This document shows positions 25,375-34,688 of a DNA stretch of 64,000 nt, in pieces. Made by a program: the position numbers and the translations under genes. The DNA is from Zhihengliuella salsuginis (GTDB lineage: Bacteria; Actinomycetota; Actinomycetes; Actinomycetales; Micrococcaceae). Below the pieces are notes generated by a model. That model had not been told where the DNA came from. It saw only the letters and a list, made by a program, of their open reading frames with translations, and did not search any database. Positions within the stretch are counted from its first letter, which is position 1. Every line of letters starts with the position of its first letter. The DNA lies in the NCBI RefSeq assembly GCF_014651715.1, contig NZ_BMXK01000001.1, positions 248,001 to 312,000 of the forward strand. Reading direction: 5' to 3'.

Positions 25375-26661
25375 TCAGCGGCCGGTGCCGCCGTAGACCG
25401 TGGCCTCCACGTCCGCGTCGAGGCCGAACACGTTGTGGACGGCGACGACGGCCGCGTCGAGCTTGTCGGCGTGCGTGACCACCGAGATGCGGATCTCCGA
25501 GGTGGAGATCATGTCCACGTTGACGCCGGCCTCGTGCAGGGCCTGGAAGAACTTGTAGGAGACGCCCGGGTTCGAGCGCATGCCGGCGCCGATCAGGCTC
25601 AGCTTGCCGACCTGGTCGTCGTACTCGATCCCCTCGAAGCCCACGCGGGCCTGGGCGTCGCGCAGCGCGTCCAGCGCGTCCTTGCCCTCGATGATCGGCA
25701 GGGTGAAGGAGATGTCCGTCTTGTCCTTGCCGGAGGTGGAGACGTTCTGGACGATCATGTCGATGTTGGAGTGGGCGCCGGCGATCACGCCGAAGATCTC
25801 CGCGGCCTTGCCCGGAACGTCCGGGACACCGACCACGGTGACCTTGGCCTCGGAGCGGTCGTGTGCGACGCCGGAGATGATGGGCTGTTCCAAGGGCTCT
25901 CCCTCTTGAATCTTGATCTTGTCGTCTGGACTGGGCAGCACCCACGTGCCCTCGTTCGTGCTGAAGGAGGACCGCACGTGCAGCGGCACCCCGAAGCGGC
26001 GCGCGTACTCGACGCAGCGCAGGTGCAGGATCTTCGCGCCGGAGGCCGCCATCTCGAGCATCTCCTCGCTGGAGATGGTGTCGATCTTCTGTGCGGAGGT
26101 CGCGATGCGCGGATCCGCCGTGTAGACGCCGTCGACGTCCGTGTAGATCTCGCACACGTCGGCGTTCAGCGCCGCGGCCAGCGCCACCGCGGTGGTGTCG
26201 GAGCCGCCGCGGCCCATGGTGGTGACGTCGTTGCTGTCCGGGCTCATGCCCTGGAAGCCGGCCACGATCGCGACGTAGCCGCGGTCGACCGCCTGGCGCA
26301 CGCGCTGCGGCGAGACGTCGATGATGCGGGCCTTGCCGTGCACGGCGTCCGTGATCATGCCGGCCTGGCTGCCGGTGAAGGACACGGCCTTCGCGCCGAG
26401 TCCGTCGATCGCCATGGCCAGCAGCGCCATCGAGATGCGCTCGCCGGCGGAGAGGAGCATGTCCATCTCGCGGGCCGGCGGCTCGGTGGTGAGCTGGCCC
26501 GCGAGGTCGAGCAGGTCGTCCGTGGTGTCGCCCATGGCGGAGACCACGGCGACGACGTCGTGCCCGGCCGCCTTCGTGTCGATAATCCGGCGGGCGACGC
26601 GTTTGATGCCGTCGGCATCCGACACGGACGATCCGCCGAATTTCTGCACAATCAGGCTCAT
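25375..26661 (-). CDS. lysC: Aspartate kinase
   Basis: Aspartate kinase phosphorylates aspartate, opening the lysine, threonine, methionine and diaminopimelate pathway. The 428-residue protein has the kinase domain ([45 protein letters not shown]) and two C-terminal ACT domains ([14 protein letters not shown] and [17 protein letters not shown]). It is the lysine/threonine-regulated actinobacterial type. At 25893 an in-frame TTG, five bases after AGGGAG, falls where the internal beta-subunit start lies in Corynebacterium. The usual partner asd is not in the window. Confidence 0.95.
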   Translation of the reverse strand: MSLIVQKFGGSSVSDADGIKRVARRIIDTKAAGHDVVAVVSAMGDTTDDLLDLAGQLTTEPPAREMDMLLSAGERISMALLAMAIDGLGAKAVSFTGSQAGMITDAVHGKARIIDVSPQRVRQAVDRGYVAIVAGFQGMSPDSNDVTTMGRGGSDTTAVALAAALNADVCEIYTDVDGVYTADPRIATSAQKIDTISSEEMLEMAASGAKILHLRCVEYARRFGVPLHVRSSFSTNEGTWVLPSPDDKIKIQEGEPLEQPIISGVAHDRSEAKVTVVGVPDVPGKAAEIFGVIAGAHSNIDMIVQNVSTSGKDKTDISFTLPIIEGKDALDALRDAQARVGFEGIEYDDQVGKLSLIGAGMRSNPGVSYKFFQALHEAGVNVDMISTSEIRISVVTHADKLDAAVVAVHNVFGLDADVEATVYGGTGR

Positions 26662-26903
26662 GCCGCAGCACTCTCCCAGGGGTTGTTCTCGTCGCGCTGG
26701 ACTGCAGCGCCGTGCCTTGTGACACTGCCGAACAGTGTAGCCACCGGGGAGGCCGCTGGCGTGCTGGATGACCCCGCGAGGTCACAAAACCGACGGGAGA
26801 TTTCATACCGTGGGAGGTACTGGGCGTGCGGCCCGTTTCTCTAGAGTTGTAGGTGCGGGGCCGTCGTGGACCACCGCACCGCACGAACATCAGGAGGACC
26901 GCC

Positions 26904-27908
26904 GTGCCAGACGCAACGGAACCAGTCGCGTTGGAGCCCGTCCAGCACGACGCCGGCATCGTCGCCACGGGCCTGGCCCGCGCCTTCGGTGCGGTGCAGG
27001 CTGTGAAGCAGATCGACTTCGCCGCCCGGCCGGGCGAGGTCACGGCCCTGATCGGGCCCAACGGCTCCGGCAAGACCACCCTGCTGCTCATGCTCGCGTC
27101 CCTGCTGAAGCCCGACGCGGGCACCGTGCACGTCGGCGGCGTGAACCTCGGAGACGACCCCCGTGCCGCCCGCCCGCTGATCGGCTGGATGCCCGACACC
27201 CTCGGCGTCTGGGAGACCCTGACGGCCCGCGAGATCCTCATCTCGATCGGCAGGCTCTACGGCATGGACAAGGCCACGTCCGCGGCCCGGGCCGACGACC
27301 TGCTCCAGCTCGTCAAGCTCGCCGACCTGGCCGCCCAGCCCTCGCGCGTCCTCTCCCGCGGCCAGCAGCAGCGGCTCTCCCTGGCGCGGGCCCTCATGAA
27401 CGACCCCTCGATCCTGCTCCTCGACGAGCCCGCCTCCGGCCTCGACCCGGGAGCGCGCATCGATCTGCGCAACCTGCTGCGCAAGTTCGCCGGCGAGGGG
27501 CGCACCGTCGTCGTCAGCTCCCACGTCCTGTCCGAGCTGGACGAGATCGCCGACGCGGCCGTGTTCGTCGCCGCGGGCCGCACCGTGCGCAACCAGACGG
27601 TCAAGGAGGCCGACGCGCAGAAGCGCCGCTACAGCGTGCGCGGGCTCGACCACGAGGCACTGCTCGACGGGCTGACCGCCCAGGGCGTCCCGTACACCGT
27701 CCCGGCCGGCCAGCGCCGGGCGGAGGCGCTCGTCGACGTCGCCACCGAGGCCCAGGCCGCCGACGTGCTGCGCCTGCTGGTCGAGCACGGCGTCTCCATC
27801 ACGGCGTTCGCCCCGACCGTCGGCGCGCTGGAGGAGACCTACATGAGTTCCGTCTACGACCACGAGAGCGGCGGTTCCGCAACGAATCCGGAGGAGACGG
27901 AGAAATGA
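26904..27908 (+). CDS. ABC transporter ATP-binding protein (ABC-2 export type)
   Basis: The ~334-residue ATPase has Walker A IGPNGSGKTTLLLML, Q-loop region GWMPDTLGVWETLT, signature SRGQQQRLSLARAL and Walker B ILLLDEPASGLDPGA, with a C-terminal extension as in DrrA/CcmA-like exporters. The start is GTG at 26904 after AGGAGG; a longer frame upstream lacks support. It overlaps the permease by 4 nt (ATGA). Substrate unknown. It lies between divergently arranged aspartate kinase and an uptake operon, unrelated to either. Confidence 0.88.
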   Translation: MPDATEPVALEPVQHDAGIVATGLARAFGAVQAVKQIDFAARPGEVTALIGPNGSGKTTLLLMLASLLKPDAGTVHVGGVNLGDDPRAARPLIGWMPDTLGVWETLTAREILISIGRLYGMDKATSAARADDLLQLVKLADLAAQPSRVLSRGQQQRLSLARALMNDPSILLLDEPASGLDPGARIDLRNLLRKFAGEGRTVVVSSHVLSELDEIADAAVFVAAGRTVRNQTVKEADAQKRRYSVRGLDHEALLDGLTAQGVPYTVPAGQRRAEALVDVATEAQAADVLRLLVEHGVSITAFAPTVGALEETYMSSVYDHESGGSATNPEETEK

Positions 27909-29092
27909 AACTCGGATATGCCGCGGGTGTCCGCACCGTCGTCGAACTCGAGCTGAAGCAGCGCCTGCGTTCCAAGAGCTGGTACATCATGCTGGCCGTG
28001 TGGTTCGTCGTGATCGCGCTCGTCACCGCGCTCGCCGCCTACACGGCCTCGGCGTCGTGGAACGGCGGCGAGGCCGACAGCGGGACGGGGCAGCTGATGT
28101 TCGAGCTCGTGGCCGGGTTCGTCCTGCTCTTCGGCCTGCTCGTGGCGCCCGCGCTCAGCGCCAACTCCATCACCGGCGACCGCTCCGGCGGCACCCTCGC
28201 CGTCCTGCAGAACACCCTGCTCACCCCCGGCCAGATCCTCTGGGGCAAGTGGGTCGCAGCGTGGGTCGCCGCGCTCGGCTTCCTGGTGGTCACCCTCCCG
28301 ATGATCGCCTGGGCGGTCTCCTACGGCGACGTCCACCTGCCCGCCGTCCCCGTCATCCTCCTGATGAGCGCGGTGGAGCTGGGCGTCGCGTGCGCCATCG
28401 GCGTCGGCATCTCGGCGCGCTCGAGCCGGCCCCTCTTCGCGGTCGTCTCCACCTATCTGGTGGTGGCGCTGCTGACGGTCGGAACGCTCATCGCGTTCGG
28501 CCTGAGCCTGCGGTTCACGCAGGAGGAGATCGTCGACTACGAGGTCGTCAACCCGAAGGATCCCTATTCCCAGCTCGAGCACGATCCCGAGACCGGCCGC
28601 CTGCTCGGCGAGGACGGAGAGCCGATGACCCCGGTGGAGGAGACCAAGGTCTACGAGGAGCTGGACGCGGAAATGCAGAACTACGTCTACAACCCCGAGG
28701 ACGAGATCTGCACCGAGCGCTCCTACGAGCGCACCATCGTCCACACCGAGCGCACCGCGTGGCTGCTGGCCGCCAACCCGTTCGTCGTCGTCGCCGACGC
28801 GGTACCCGTGGAACCCAACGTGTACCACCAGGGCCAGTCGTCCTACTCCCCGGACGGGCCGATCGGGGCGATCCAGGTGGGCGTCCGCAGCGCCCAGGCC
28901 GGGTATGACGGGCCGAACTGCGTCGACGGTGAACGCCAGGTCGGCCCGGCAGAGGACCCGCGCGACCTGGCGCCGATGTGGCCGCTGGGCCTCGGCGTCC
29001 AGGCGCTGCTCGCCGGGATCCTGGTCTTCAGCGGACGACGCCGGCTCGTCACCCCCGCGGGCAAGCTCGCGGCGGGCACCCGCATCGCCTGA
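27905..29092 (+). CDS. ABC-2 type transporter permease with large external loop
   Basis: The ~395-residue permease has six hydrophobic segments: one at about residues 27-46, four between 60 and 200, and one near the C-terminus. The ABC-2 signature SANSITGDRSGGTLAVLQNTLL is visible around residue 80. Between the fifth and sixth helices lies an acidic region of ~165 residues (about 205-370) rich in Glu/Asp/Tyr with isolated Cys, presumably extracytoplasmic. It pairs with the upstream ATPase as an export or membrane-stress system. Confidence 0.85.
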   Translation: MKLGYAAGVRTVVELELKQRLRSKSWYIMLAVWFVVIALVTALAAYTASASWNGGEADSGTGQLMFELVAGFVLLFGLLVAPALSANSITGDRSGGTLAVLQNTLLTPGQILWGKWVAAWVAALGFLVVTLPMIAWAVSYGDVHLPAVPVILLMSAVELGVACAIGVGISARSSRPLFAVVSTYLVVALLTVGTLIAFGLSLRFTQEEIVDYEVVNPKDPYSQLEHDPETGRLLGEDGEPMTPVEETKVYEELDAEMQNYVYNPEDEICTERSYERTIVHTERTAWLLAANPFVVVADAVPVEPNVYHQGQSSYSPDGPIGAIQVGVRSAQAGYDGPNCVDGERQVGPAEDPRDLAPMWPLGLGVQALLAGILVFSGRRRLVTPAGKLAAGTRIA

Positions 29093-29097
29093 CGCCC

Positions 29098-29124
29098 CGC
29101 CCGCGCCGCCAGGCGGCGCGGGCG
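29098..29124. terminator. Bidirectional terminator between convergent genes
   Basis: CGCCCGCGCCGCC and GGCGGCGCGGGCG form a near-continuous 12-13 bp stem directly after the ABC-2 permease stop and before the ehuA stop. Confidence 0.6.
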
Positions 29125-29135
29125 CGGCCGGCGCG

Positions 29136-29958
<823 letters not shown>

Positions 29959-29975
<17 letters not shown>

Positions 29976-30627
29976 GGCGCTTTTCCAATCTGCTGATCAA
30001 CAGGGACGTGGGGTAGCTCGCGAGCAGGAAGATGACTCCCACCAGTGTGATCGGCTCGATGTAGCGGAAGTTGTTCCCGCCGTAGATGAGCCCGGCGTTG
30101 ACCATCTCGACCACGCCGATCACCAGCAGGAACGGGGTGTCCTTGAACATGGAGACCGCGTAGTTGCCGAGAGCCGGCACGGTGGCGCGCAGCGCCTGCG
30201 GGATGATCACGGCGGTCCAGGTGCGCCGGGTCGACATCGACAGCGCGGTCGTCGCCTCCCACTGGCCCGCGGGCACGGAGTCGATGCCGGCCCGGTAGAC
30301 CTCGGACATGTACGTCGAGTAGTGGATTCCGAAGACCAGGACGCCGATGGTCAGCGGTTCGAGTTCCAGGAACGCGTAGTAGGCGAACAGCAGCTGCACG
30401 ACGATCGGCGTCATCCGGATGAAGTGGGCGATCCAGCGCACGACGCCGGCCACCGGCCGGGGTGCCAGCCGCAGCGTCATCGCGATGACCAGCCCGAGGA
30501 CGGCCGCGAGCGCCGTGGACAGGACCGTGACCAGGAGCGTCACCTGCAGGAACGCGCTCAGCAGCGAGGGGAGGGACTCGAAGGCGGATTCCCAGTCCCA
30601 GTCGAGGGCCGCGGGGAGGGGCGTCAT
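29959..30627 (-). CDS. ehuD: Ectoine/hydroxyectoine-type ABC permease EhuD
   Basis: The ~222-residue HisM-class permease has about five helices and the ATPase-docking EAA loop (AGQWEATTALSMSTRRTW...IIPQALRATVPALGN region). RMTPIVVQLLFAYYAF is typical of polar-amino-acid and ectoine permeases. The start is ATG at 30627, overlapping the ehuC stop as ATGA. The longer open frame is antisense to ehuC. Confidence 0.88.
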
Positions 30628-31352
30628 GCCGCACCTCCGCCCGGGGCGGCCACCGTGGGCGCGGGGGACAGGATGGCGCGCAGCGACCGGCCCTGTCCGA
30701 GCTTGTGCTTCGCGTGCGTCTCGAGCATCGCCATGATCCCGGTCAGGACCAGGGCGAGGACGAAGTAGCCGATGAGCCCGACGGCGGCGTAGGAGAACAT
30801 CGTCGACGTCACGCGGCGCAGCTGGTCCAGGTGGAAGGTGAAATCGGCGAGCGTGATCGCGCTGACGATCGCTGTGCCCTTCATCAGGTGCACCAGCAGG
30901 TTGGTCAGCGACGGGATCATGAGTGCCCAGGCCTGGGGGAAGATCACGCGGCGGATGCGCTGGGCCGGGCTGAGGCTGAGCGCGATCGTCGCCTCCCACT
31001 GGCCCGCGGGGACCGAGTTGATGGAGCCGCGCACGACCTCGGCCCCGTAGGCGCCGTAGTTGAGGCCCAGCCCGAGGACGCCGCAGACCATGGGGTGCAG
31101 GTCGACGCCGAGCTGCGGCAGGACGAAGAAGTAGAAGAAGAGCTGCACCACCAGGGAGGTGCCGCGGAAGAACTCGATGACCACGCGCGCCGGGCCCCGG
31201 AGCCACAGGCTCGAGCTGCCCGCCATGAGGCCCAGGACGACGGCGATGGCGAAGGCCAGCAGGGCGCCGAAAATCGTCAGCTGGACGGTGACGGACAGGC
31301 CCTGGGCCAGGCGCGGAGCGGCCTCCGCGAGCGATGCGAGGTGGTCTGTCAC
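30624..31352 (-). CDS. ehuC: Ectoine/hydroxyectoine-type ABC permease EhuC
   Basis: The 242-residue permease is paralogous to EhuD, with RGTSLVVQLFFYFFVLPQLG and the EAA-like loop AGQWEATIALSLSPAQR followed by VIFPQAWALMIPSL. It forms a heterodimer with EhuD in the membrane. It lies 67 nt after ehuB; a stable hairpin in that gap may set the SBP-to-permease ratio. Confidence 0.88.
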   Translation of the reverse strand: MTDHLASLAEAAPRLAQGLSVTVQLTIFGALLAFAIAVVLGLMAGSSSLWLRGPARVVIEFFRGTSLVVQLFFYFFVLPQLGVDLHPMVCGVLGLGLNYGAYGAEVVRGSINSVPAGQWEATIALSLSPAQRIRRVIFPQAWALMIPSLTNLLVHLMKGTAIVSAITLADFTFHLDQLRRVTSTMFSYAAVGLIGYFVLALVLTGIMAMLETHAKHKLGQGRSLRAILSPAPTVAAPGGGAA

Positions 31353-31377
31353 GGTGTCCCTGTTCTTGGAGGCGGGG

Positions 31378-31406
31378 CGCCCGGCCCCGCGGAACGGGGC
31401 CGGGCG
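31378..31406 (-). terminator. Intercistronic hairpin between ehuB and ehuC
   Basis: CGCCCGGCCCCG (31378-31389) pairs perfectly with CGGGGCCGGGCG (31395-31406). Position just after the binding-protein gene fits a 3'-protecting or attenuating hairpin that raises binding-protein output over permease. Confidence 0.65.
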
Positions 31407-31419
31407 GCGGGAACGGCTC

Positions 31420-32346
31420 TTACTCCAGCTCGCCGGCGCAGAGCTGCTCGGTGGTCAGGTCCTCCGGCGGCAGGTGCTCGGCCGTGAAGCCGTACTCGCC
31501 GATCACCTCGAGGTAGCTCTCCTCGCTCGCGGTGACCTGGGCGAGTCCCTCGTTGTAGGCCTCGCGCAGTTCGTCGTCGTCCGGGTGGAAGACCGTCGCG
31601 CCGCCGCTGAGCTGGGCGACGCCGTCGAGCTCCTGGATGAACGCGTCGGTGACCTCGACGCCGGCGTCCGGGTTGTCCTCCGCCATCGTGGTCAGCGAGA
31701 TGGCGGTCATCGCGAAGGCGTCGGCGCGGCCGTTGGCGACCGCGTCCATTCCGGCCTCGGCATCGGGAACCTGCTGGGCATCGCCGAGGACTCCGAGCGA
31801 CTCGGCGTAGCCGGCTTCGATGCCGCCGGCGAGGACGGCCAGGTCGACGTCGTCCCCGGCCTCGACGACCGAGTCGAGATCGGTCAACCCCTGGGGGTTG
31901 CCCTCGGCGACCATCAAAGCGGTCGTGTACATGATCTCCGGGTCGGCGAAGTCGGCCTCGGCGCAACGATCGGGCAGGATCGACATGCCGGCGGAGACCG
32001 CGTCGAATCGGCCGGCAGTCAGCCCGGGGATCAGGGAGTTCCAGTCGACGCTGACCGCTTCGACGTTGTCGATGCCCATCTCGCCGAAGATCTTCTCGGC
32101 CAGGGCGATCGTGGCCCCCGTCGGCTCGCCCTCCTCCATGTAGGAGTAGGGGATCTCGCCGGCGATGGCGACGGTGATGGTGCCGGATTCCTGCAGGGCG
32201 GCGAGCTTGCCCTCGCCCGCAGGCGCGACGCTCTCGCCGGCAGGTGCCTCGTCGGTGGTGGTTACGCCGCAGGCGGTCAGGGCCAGTGCCCCGGCGGCCA
32301 GGGTGGCGCTCAGAGTGATTGCACGGCGCTTCATCAAGGTACTCAT
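31420..32346 (-). CDS. ehuB: Ectoine/hydroxyectoine-type solute-binding lipoprotein EhuB
   Basis: The ~308-residue lipoprotein starts at ATG 32346 (GAGGA 6 nt upstream) with lipobox LTAC. It matches the EhuB layout: EIPYSYMEEGEPTGATI, LIPGLTAGRFDAVSAGM, LPDRCAEADFADP, GNPQGLTDLDS and C-terminal GEYGFTAEHL. These correspond closely to Sinorhizobium EhuB. It binds the solute outside the membrane and delivers it to EhuCD. Ectoine or another compatible solute is the likely ligand; no ectoine catabolic genes are nearby. Confidence 0.85.
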   Translation of the reverse strand: MSTLMKRRAITLSATLAAGALALTACGVTTTDEAPAGESVAPAGEGKLAALQESGTITVAIAGEIPYSYMEEGEPTGATIALAEKIFGEMGIDNVEAVSVDWNSLIPGLTAGRFDAVSAGMSILPDRCAEADFADPEIMYTTALMVAEGNPQGLTDLDSVVEAGDDVDLAVLAGGIEAGYAESLGVLGDAQQVPDAEAGMDAVANGRADAFAMTAISLTTMAEDNPDAGVEVTDAFIQELDGVAQLSGGATVFHPDDDELREAYNEGLAQVTASEESYLEVIGEYGFTAEHLPPEDLTTEQLCAGELE

Positions 32347-32420
32347 GCGATTCCTCGTCTCAGTTGTTCCGTCGGGCCGGACCACTCGAGATGCCGGAGG
32401 GCGCCGGCCGACCGTGTTGT

Positions 32421-32487
32421 CCAGCTCACACTAGCGAGCTGGAGAACATCCCACAATCCGATTGTCCGCTCGTCTTCTTGTCGACAA
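32421..32487. promoter_or_regulatory. ehuB promoter with three operator-like dyads
   Basis: On the minus strand TTGTGG (32451-32456) and TAGTGT (32428-32433) are 17 bp apart, a good promoter for ehuB. Dyads cover it: CCAGCTC/GAGCTGG (32421-32442) over the -10, the perfect ACAATCCGATTGT (32453-32465) over the -35, and TTGTCGACAA (32478-32487) just upstream. The TTGT/ACAA type fits FadR-subfamily GntR regulators, and such a gene is divergent. Confidence 0.7.
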
Positions 32488-32638
32488 TCCCTGCTGATAG
32501 CATCTGATGTCACTGCACGGCCGGTGGGGCGGACCGGTCGATCTCCCGGTGCGACGCCCGTGTCCACCGGTTTGCGAAGCGGAGTCGGGGGACGAGCGGG
32601 CAGCCGGTGCGGGCTGCCGACGAAAGGTGGAGACGGCC

Positions 32639-33409
32639 ATGGAGTGGGCTGGGCAGGCGAAGGCCCCCGTCGTCGGACGGGTGCAGCGTTCCTCGACGGT
32701 CGACCTGATCGCGATCGAGCTGCGCAACGCGATCTACAACGGCCTGATCAAGCCGGGCGCCCCGCTCCGGGAGGTCGAGATCGCCGGGCAGCTCGGCGTC
32801 AGCCGCGGCCCGTTCCGCGAGGCGGCGCAGCGGCTCGTCCAGGAGGGCCTCCTCCATGCCAGCCCCGGGCAGGGCCTGCGCACGGTCGCCATCGGGGTCG
32901 ACGACCTCGAGGATCTCTACCGGGCGCGCCTCGCCGTCGAATCCGCCGCCATCCGGCGGCTCGTGGCCCAGTTCGACGGCGCCGCCCGCGCCGCCGCACT
33001 GTCCGGGGCCGCGGAGATCCTCGCCCGCCTGCGCGACCTGGCGGACCGGGACGACACGGACGCGGTCGCCCGGGCCATCGGCGACACCGACCTCGACTTC
33101 CACTTCGAGGTGGTCCGGGCGGCCGGGGCGCCGCGGTTGGGCCGCTACATGTCGACTCTCGTGATCGAGACCCGCATCGCCAGCCTGAGCCACCCGGCCG
33201 GCTACGTCGTCCGGACCGACACCTTCGACACGCACCGCAGGCGGCTCGACCTCATCCTCGCCGGGGAGGCCGAGGAGGCCGTCGAAGAGCTGAGCGGCCA
33301 CTTCGACGAGACCATGGAGCGTCTGCGCGGGCAGCCGTCCGCCGGCGTGCAGACGACGACGGTCGACCGCGTCGAGGGCACCTACGCGATCGAGCCCATC
33401 CGGATCTGA
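32639..33409 (+). CDS. GntR-family regulator, FadR (FCD) subfamily, probable Ehu regulator
   Basis: The ~256-residue protein has an N-terminal winged helix (LIAIELRNAIYNGLIKPGAP, EIAGQLGVSRGPFREAAQRL) and a helical FCD ligand domain with metal-binding residues (DLDFHFEVVRAAG, THRRRLDLILAG, and H in LSGHFDETME). FCD proteins sense organic acids or related small molecules. The start is ATG at 32639 with GGAG 6 nt upstream. Divergent from ehuB, with GntR-like dyads between. Confidence 0.88.
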   Translation: MEWAGQAKAPVVGRVQRSSTVDLIAIELRNAIYNGLIKPGAPLREVEIAGQLGVSRGPFREAAQRLVQEGLLHASPGQGLRTVAIGVDDLEDLYRARLAVESAAIRRLVAQFDGAARAAALSGAAEILARLRDLADRDDTDAVARAIGDTDLDFHFEVVRAAGAPRLGRYMSTLVIETRIASLSHPAGYVVRTDTFDTHRRRLDLILAGEAEEAVEELSGHFDETMERLRGQPSAGVQTTTVDRVEGTYAIEPIRI

Positions 33410-33464
33410 CGGTCTCCGTCGGCGGGCCCTTCCTCGGCCTCATGCGCCGCACTAGTCTTGGCAC

Positions 33465-34043
33465 ATGATGTCTGAAATGGAGATGCTCACCCGTTATCTG
33501 CGAGACCAGCGCAACGCGCTGCTGTGGAAACTGGAGGGGGTCGGCGACTACGACTCCCGCCGGCCGATGACCGGCACCGGGACCAACCTGCTCGGCCTGG
33601 TCAAGCACGTGGCCAGCATGGAGATCGGCTACTTCGGTGAGGTGTGCGGACGCCCGAACGCCGTCGAGATGCCGTGGCTCGGCGATTCCGCCGAGGACAA
33701 CGACGACATGTACGCGACGGCGGATGAGAGCCGCGAGTGGGTGGTCGGCCTCTACCGGACGGCGTGGGCGGATACCGACGCCGCGATCGCGGAGCTGGGT
33801 CTGGAGGCCGAGGCGGTCGTCCCGTGGTGGGGCGAGCGGACCCGGCGGACGAACGTCCGCCGGCTGATCGTGCACATGATCGCGGAGACTGCCCGGCACG
33901 CCGGGCACGCGGACATCATCCGCGAGCAGATCGACGGCTTCGCGGGGCTGTACGACGGCAACGGGAATCTGCCGGACGGCGAACGCGGGTGGTGGGACGC
34001 CTACCGGGCGAAAGTGCAGGCGGCGGCCGACGCGTTCGCCTAG
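33465..34043 (+). CDS. DinB-family protein (DUF664 type)
   Basis: The 192-residue four-helix-bundle protein has DinB metal-site candidates: the His in [13 protein letters not shown], the His in [15 protein letters not shown] and the DIIREQIDG helix. Function is unknown; such proteins are metal-dependent thiol transferases or structural relatives. TAGTCT (33453-33458) is 6 nt before the ATG with no ribosome site, suggesting a leaderless transcript. Its TAG stop overlaps the recR TAG stop as CTAG (34040-34043). Confidence 0.8.
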   Translation: MMSEMEMLTRYLRDQRNALLWKLEGVGDYDSRRPMTGTGTNLLGLVKHVASMEIGYFGEVCGRPNAVEMPWLGDSAEDNDDMYATADESREWVVGLYRTAWADTDAAIAELGLEAEAVVPWWGERTRRTNVRRLIVHMIAETARHAGHADIIREQIDGFAGLYDGNGNLPDGERGWWDAYRAKVQAAADAFA

Positions 34044-34639
34044 CCGATCGCGCTGCGGCGCCCCTCGAACGCGCGGCCGAGCGTGACCTCGTCGGCGTAC
34101 TCGAGGTCTCCGCCGACCGGCAGGCCGGAGGCGAGCCGGGTGATCTTGATCCCGAGCGACTTGAGCATCCGCGCGAGGTAGGTCGACGTCGCCTCGCCCT
34201 CGAGGTTCGGGTCGGTCGCGATGATGACCTCTTCGATCGTGTCGTCGTGCAGCCGGTTCAGCAGCTCGCGGATGTGCAGCTGCTCCGGCCCGATGCCGGC
34301 GATCGGATTGATGGAGCCTCCGAGGACGTGGTAGCGGCCGCGGAAGCTGCGGGTCCGCTCGACCGCCATGACGTCCTTGGACTCTTCCACGACGCAGAGC
34401 ACGGTCTCGTCCCGCTTGGGGTCCCGGCAGATGTTGCACAGCTCCTGCTCCGAGACGTTGAAGCAGACCGCGCAGAACTTCACCTTGTCTTTGACCGCGC
34501 GGATGGCGTCGGCGAGCCGGTCCATGTCCGCGCGGTCGGCCTCCAGCACGTGGAACGCGATGCGCTGCGCGGACTTCGGGCCGATGCCCGGAAGCCGACC
34601 GAACTCGTCGATCAGATCTTGAACTGCGCCTTCGTACAC
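34040..34639 (-). CDS. recR: Recombination protein RecR
   Basis: RecR works with RecO (and RecF) to load RecA on single-stranded gaps. The 199-residue protein has the helix-hairpin-helix ([17 protein letters not shown]), the four-Cys zinc finger ([19 protein letters not shown]), and the Toprim domain ([35 protein letters not shown]). It follows dnaX by 49 nt. The ybaB gene that commonly sits between dnaX and recR is absent here. Confidence 0.96.
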   Translation of the reverse strand: MYEGAVQDLIDEFGRLPGIGPKSAQRIAFHVLEADRADMDRLADAIRAVKDKVKFCAVCFNVSEQELCNICRDPKRDETVLCVVEESKDVMAVERTRSFRGRYHVLGGSINPIAGIGPEQLHIRELLNRLHDDTIEEVIIATDPNLEGEATSTYLARMLKSLGIKITRLASGLPVGGDLEYADEVTLGRAFEGRRSAIG

Positions 34640-34688
34640 GAAACCTCACACTCGATTCGGATGCCGTCCGGCACCGTTGCGGCGGGCC

